From a virus, in IMG/VR virus record IMGVR_UViG_3300007344_000034, positions 1 to 57,495 of that record: a stretch of 57,495 nt of DNA. One strand, 5' to 3'. Position numbers and translations under genes: made by a program. Every line of letters begins with the position of its first letter. The stretch's first letter is position 1. Positions 56,371 through 57,495 of the stretch are shown here, in pieces. Below the pieces are notes generated by a model that searched no databases, was not told the DNA's origin, and was given only the letters and a program-made list of their open reading frames with translations.

Positions 56371-57327
56371 CTACGTTTCTATCTCAACCCACGTTACCGT
56401 GTTGCCATCATCCACGAGCGTCCACGTGGTGCTTTGTGAATCATCTACGTCTACCCAGCTCGGAGTCTGGGCGTCATCGATTTCGCCCCAAACAAACGCT
56501 ACGCCGAGTTCGCCTGCGGCCACCACACCAGTTGGGGTTATCGTAGCATCTGCAGTAACTGTAATGCTACCAATTGCTGTAGTAGCTCCAAGCCCAGTCT
56601 CAGTAACTATGGCTTCCGCATCGACGCCTTCGTCCCCTACAGCGGTATTAGCAGCTACACCTGTGACATCTAGTGACGCATCCGCAGTAATAGTTACATC
56701 AGCAACCGTGGCCGAGCCCTGAACACCCGTAATGTCTATAATCGCGTCTGCTTCAATAGTTACGCTGGCTGTGGTGGTAGTAGCAGAAACACCCGTAGGA
56801 CGTACATTGATACCAATACCAACGGTTTCGTCGCCTATCGCTGTGCTGGCCTCTACGCCAGTTACTTCAACCCGTCTACCAGTGGTAATTTCTACAGAGC
56901 CAACCGAACCTGTAGCATCGACTCCAGTTACGTCTGCGTTTGCATCAGCATCAGTGTCTTCTATACCAACAGCGGTGGTAGCGGATACTCCGGTAACATT
57001 TAATACAGAGTTGGCGGAAACGGTTACGACATCGACAGTAGAAGTTAATTGAAGCCCCGTTTCATCTACACTGGCTTGCCCATCAATAGTTACACTAGCA
57101 GCGCTAACAGTAGCTGAGACACCCGTGCCTGTTATGTTAGCTTGTGCATCAATGCCTTCGTCGCCAGTATTAGCATTAACAAAAATACCAGTTACGTTAA
57201 CAGATGCTTTTGCGACTACAGATACTGTTCCTACAGTGGAAACAGCACTTAACCCCGTTACTTCTACCTCAACGCCTATAGGAGCATGCGAAAACGCACT
57301 TGAAGCAAACGGGGTATTACCGAACAT
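56371..57327 (-). CDS. TGV-repeat structural protein
   Basis: 318 residues made of about a dozen ~20-residue repeats of the type V(T)GVxATTAVGxxxV followed by an alternating strand (e.g. VEVTGVEASTAIGDETVGIG). The C-terminal ~40 residues are different and Trp-rich (VWGEIDDAQTPSWVDVDD then TWTLVDDGNTVTWVEIET). The regular repeat implies a beta-solenoid or string of beta hairpins, suitable for a fibre shaft. It begins at a TGATG overlap with the preceding partial gene. A structural role is likely. Confidence 0.65.
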   Translation of the reverse strand: MFGNTPFASSAFSHAPIGVEVEVTGLSAVSTVGTVSVVAKASVNVTGIFVNANTGDEGIDAQANITGTGVSATVSAASVTIDGQASVDETGLQLTSTVDVVTVSANSVLNVTGVSATTAVGIEDTDADANADVTGVDATGSVGSVEITTGRRVEVTGVEASTAIGDETVGIGINVRPTGVSATTTTASVTIEADAIIDITGVQGSATVADVTITADASLDVTGVAANTAVGDEGVDAEAIVTETGLGATTAIGSITVTADATITPTGVVAAGELGVAFVWGEIDDAQTPSWVDVDDSQSTTWTLVDDGNTVTWVEIET

Positions 57328-57495
57328 CAGTCATCCGCATCCTGTATGGTTAGCTCACCCGCCTCAACCTGACGCATGATTTCTGCGTAGTGGCGGTTTG
57401 CGGGGTCGAGTGGGACTGACAAGGTGATGCCGTCAATGGTTGCTTGGACTAATGTATTAACACCATCTATGTCTTGAATGTACTGCGCTGAAGTA
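57327..57495 (-). CDS. C-terminal part of a small fibre-operon protein
   Basis: The upstream part is beyond the window end. The visible ~55 residues include YIQDIDGVNTLVQATIDGIT and LSVPLDPANRHYAEIMRQVE, ending TIQDADD. This C-terminal pattern is common in short marine phage proteins placed before repeat-type fibre proteins. The frame does not continue into the gene cut at base 1 if the ends are joined. Function unknown. Confidence 0.55.
   Translation of the reverse strand, partial: TSAQYIQDIDGVNTLVQATIDGITLSVPLDPANRHYAEIMRQVEAGELTIQDADD

Noticed and set aside
56351-57379. Several plus-strand frames opposite the TGV-repeat protein
   Set aside because: They mirror the repeat of the real gene on the minus strand and have the same periodicity.

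Overview
The window is most of the genome of a tailed double-stranded DNA bacteriophage (Caudoviricetes). I infer a short-tailed, podovirus-like virion. The tail accessory proteins look P22-like (gp4-type adaptors and a gp10-type stabilisation protein), there is no recognisable tape measure or sheath, and there is a set of very large candidate internal virion/ejection proteins. Many of the small structural families are ones I associate with uncultured marine phages, and the promoters are of the ordinary proteobacterial sigma70 type, so a marine proteobacterial host is likely but not proven. I see no integrase, partition gene, tRNA or rRNA, so a lytic lifestyle is the simplest reading.

The layout has three blocks. 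(1) 1-16.0 kb, minus strand: small and large terminase, portal, a GroES-like co-chaperonin, scaffold-like protein, major capsid protein, a run of small basic or beta-rich proteins, head-tail adaptors and the first fibre genes. (2) 16.4-37.7 kb, plus strand: the early and replication region. It opens with small unknown genes in separate promoter-terminator cassettes, followed by an AT-rich repeat region that may be the origin. Next come many small overlapping genes, a MoxR-type AAA+ ATPase next to a VWA/metallopeptidase-like protein, a VRR-NUC nuclease, family A DNA polymerase, an Fe-S-type PD-(D/E)XK nuclease, an HNH protein, an SNF2 helicase, a candidate ssDNA-binding protein and a primase-helicase. 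(3) 37.8-57.5 kb, minus strand: fibre-like proteins, lysis cassette, tail stabilisation protein, receptor-binding-like protein and internal virion proteins up to 2411 residues.

The two minus-strand blocks would form one continuous late unit if the molecule is circular or circularly permuted. Transcription would start near 16.2 kb, run left through base 1 and re-enter at 57.5 kb, ending near 37.8 kb where it meets the early unit at a strong terminator. The two window ends do not join in frame (a LamG-like gene is cut at base 1 and another gene at base 57495), so some sequence is missing between them.

The most unusual feature is regulatory. Ten copies of an 18-bp dyad (GACTAACAWWTGTTAGTC, core CTAACAWWTGTTAG) are spread over 17.0-26.4 kb only. 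Two copies contain the start codon of a gene. Two others lie exactly 45 bases downstream of the -10 box of strong TTGAC(A/T)-N17-TACAAT promoters, whose -10 sits inside a second dyad (TTGTGGTACAA). Five copies of a 30-bp direct repeat follow three successive terminator hairpins in the same region. Together these suggest a dedicated early regulon and possibly the replication origin. The second candidate system is the MoxR-VWA gene cluster carried inside this regulon.
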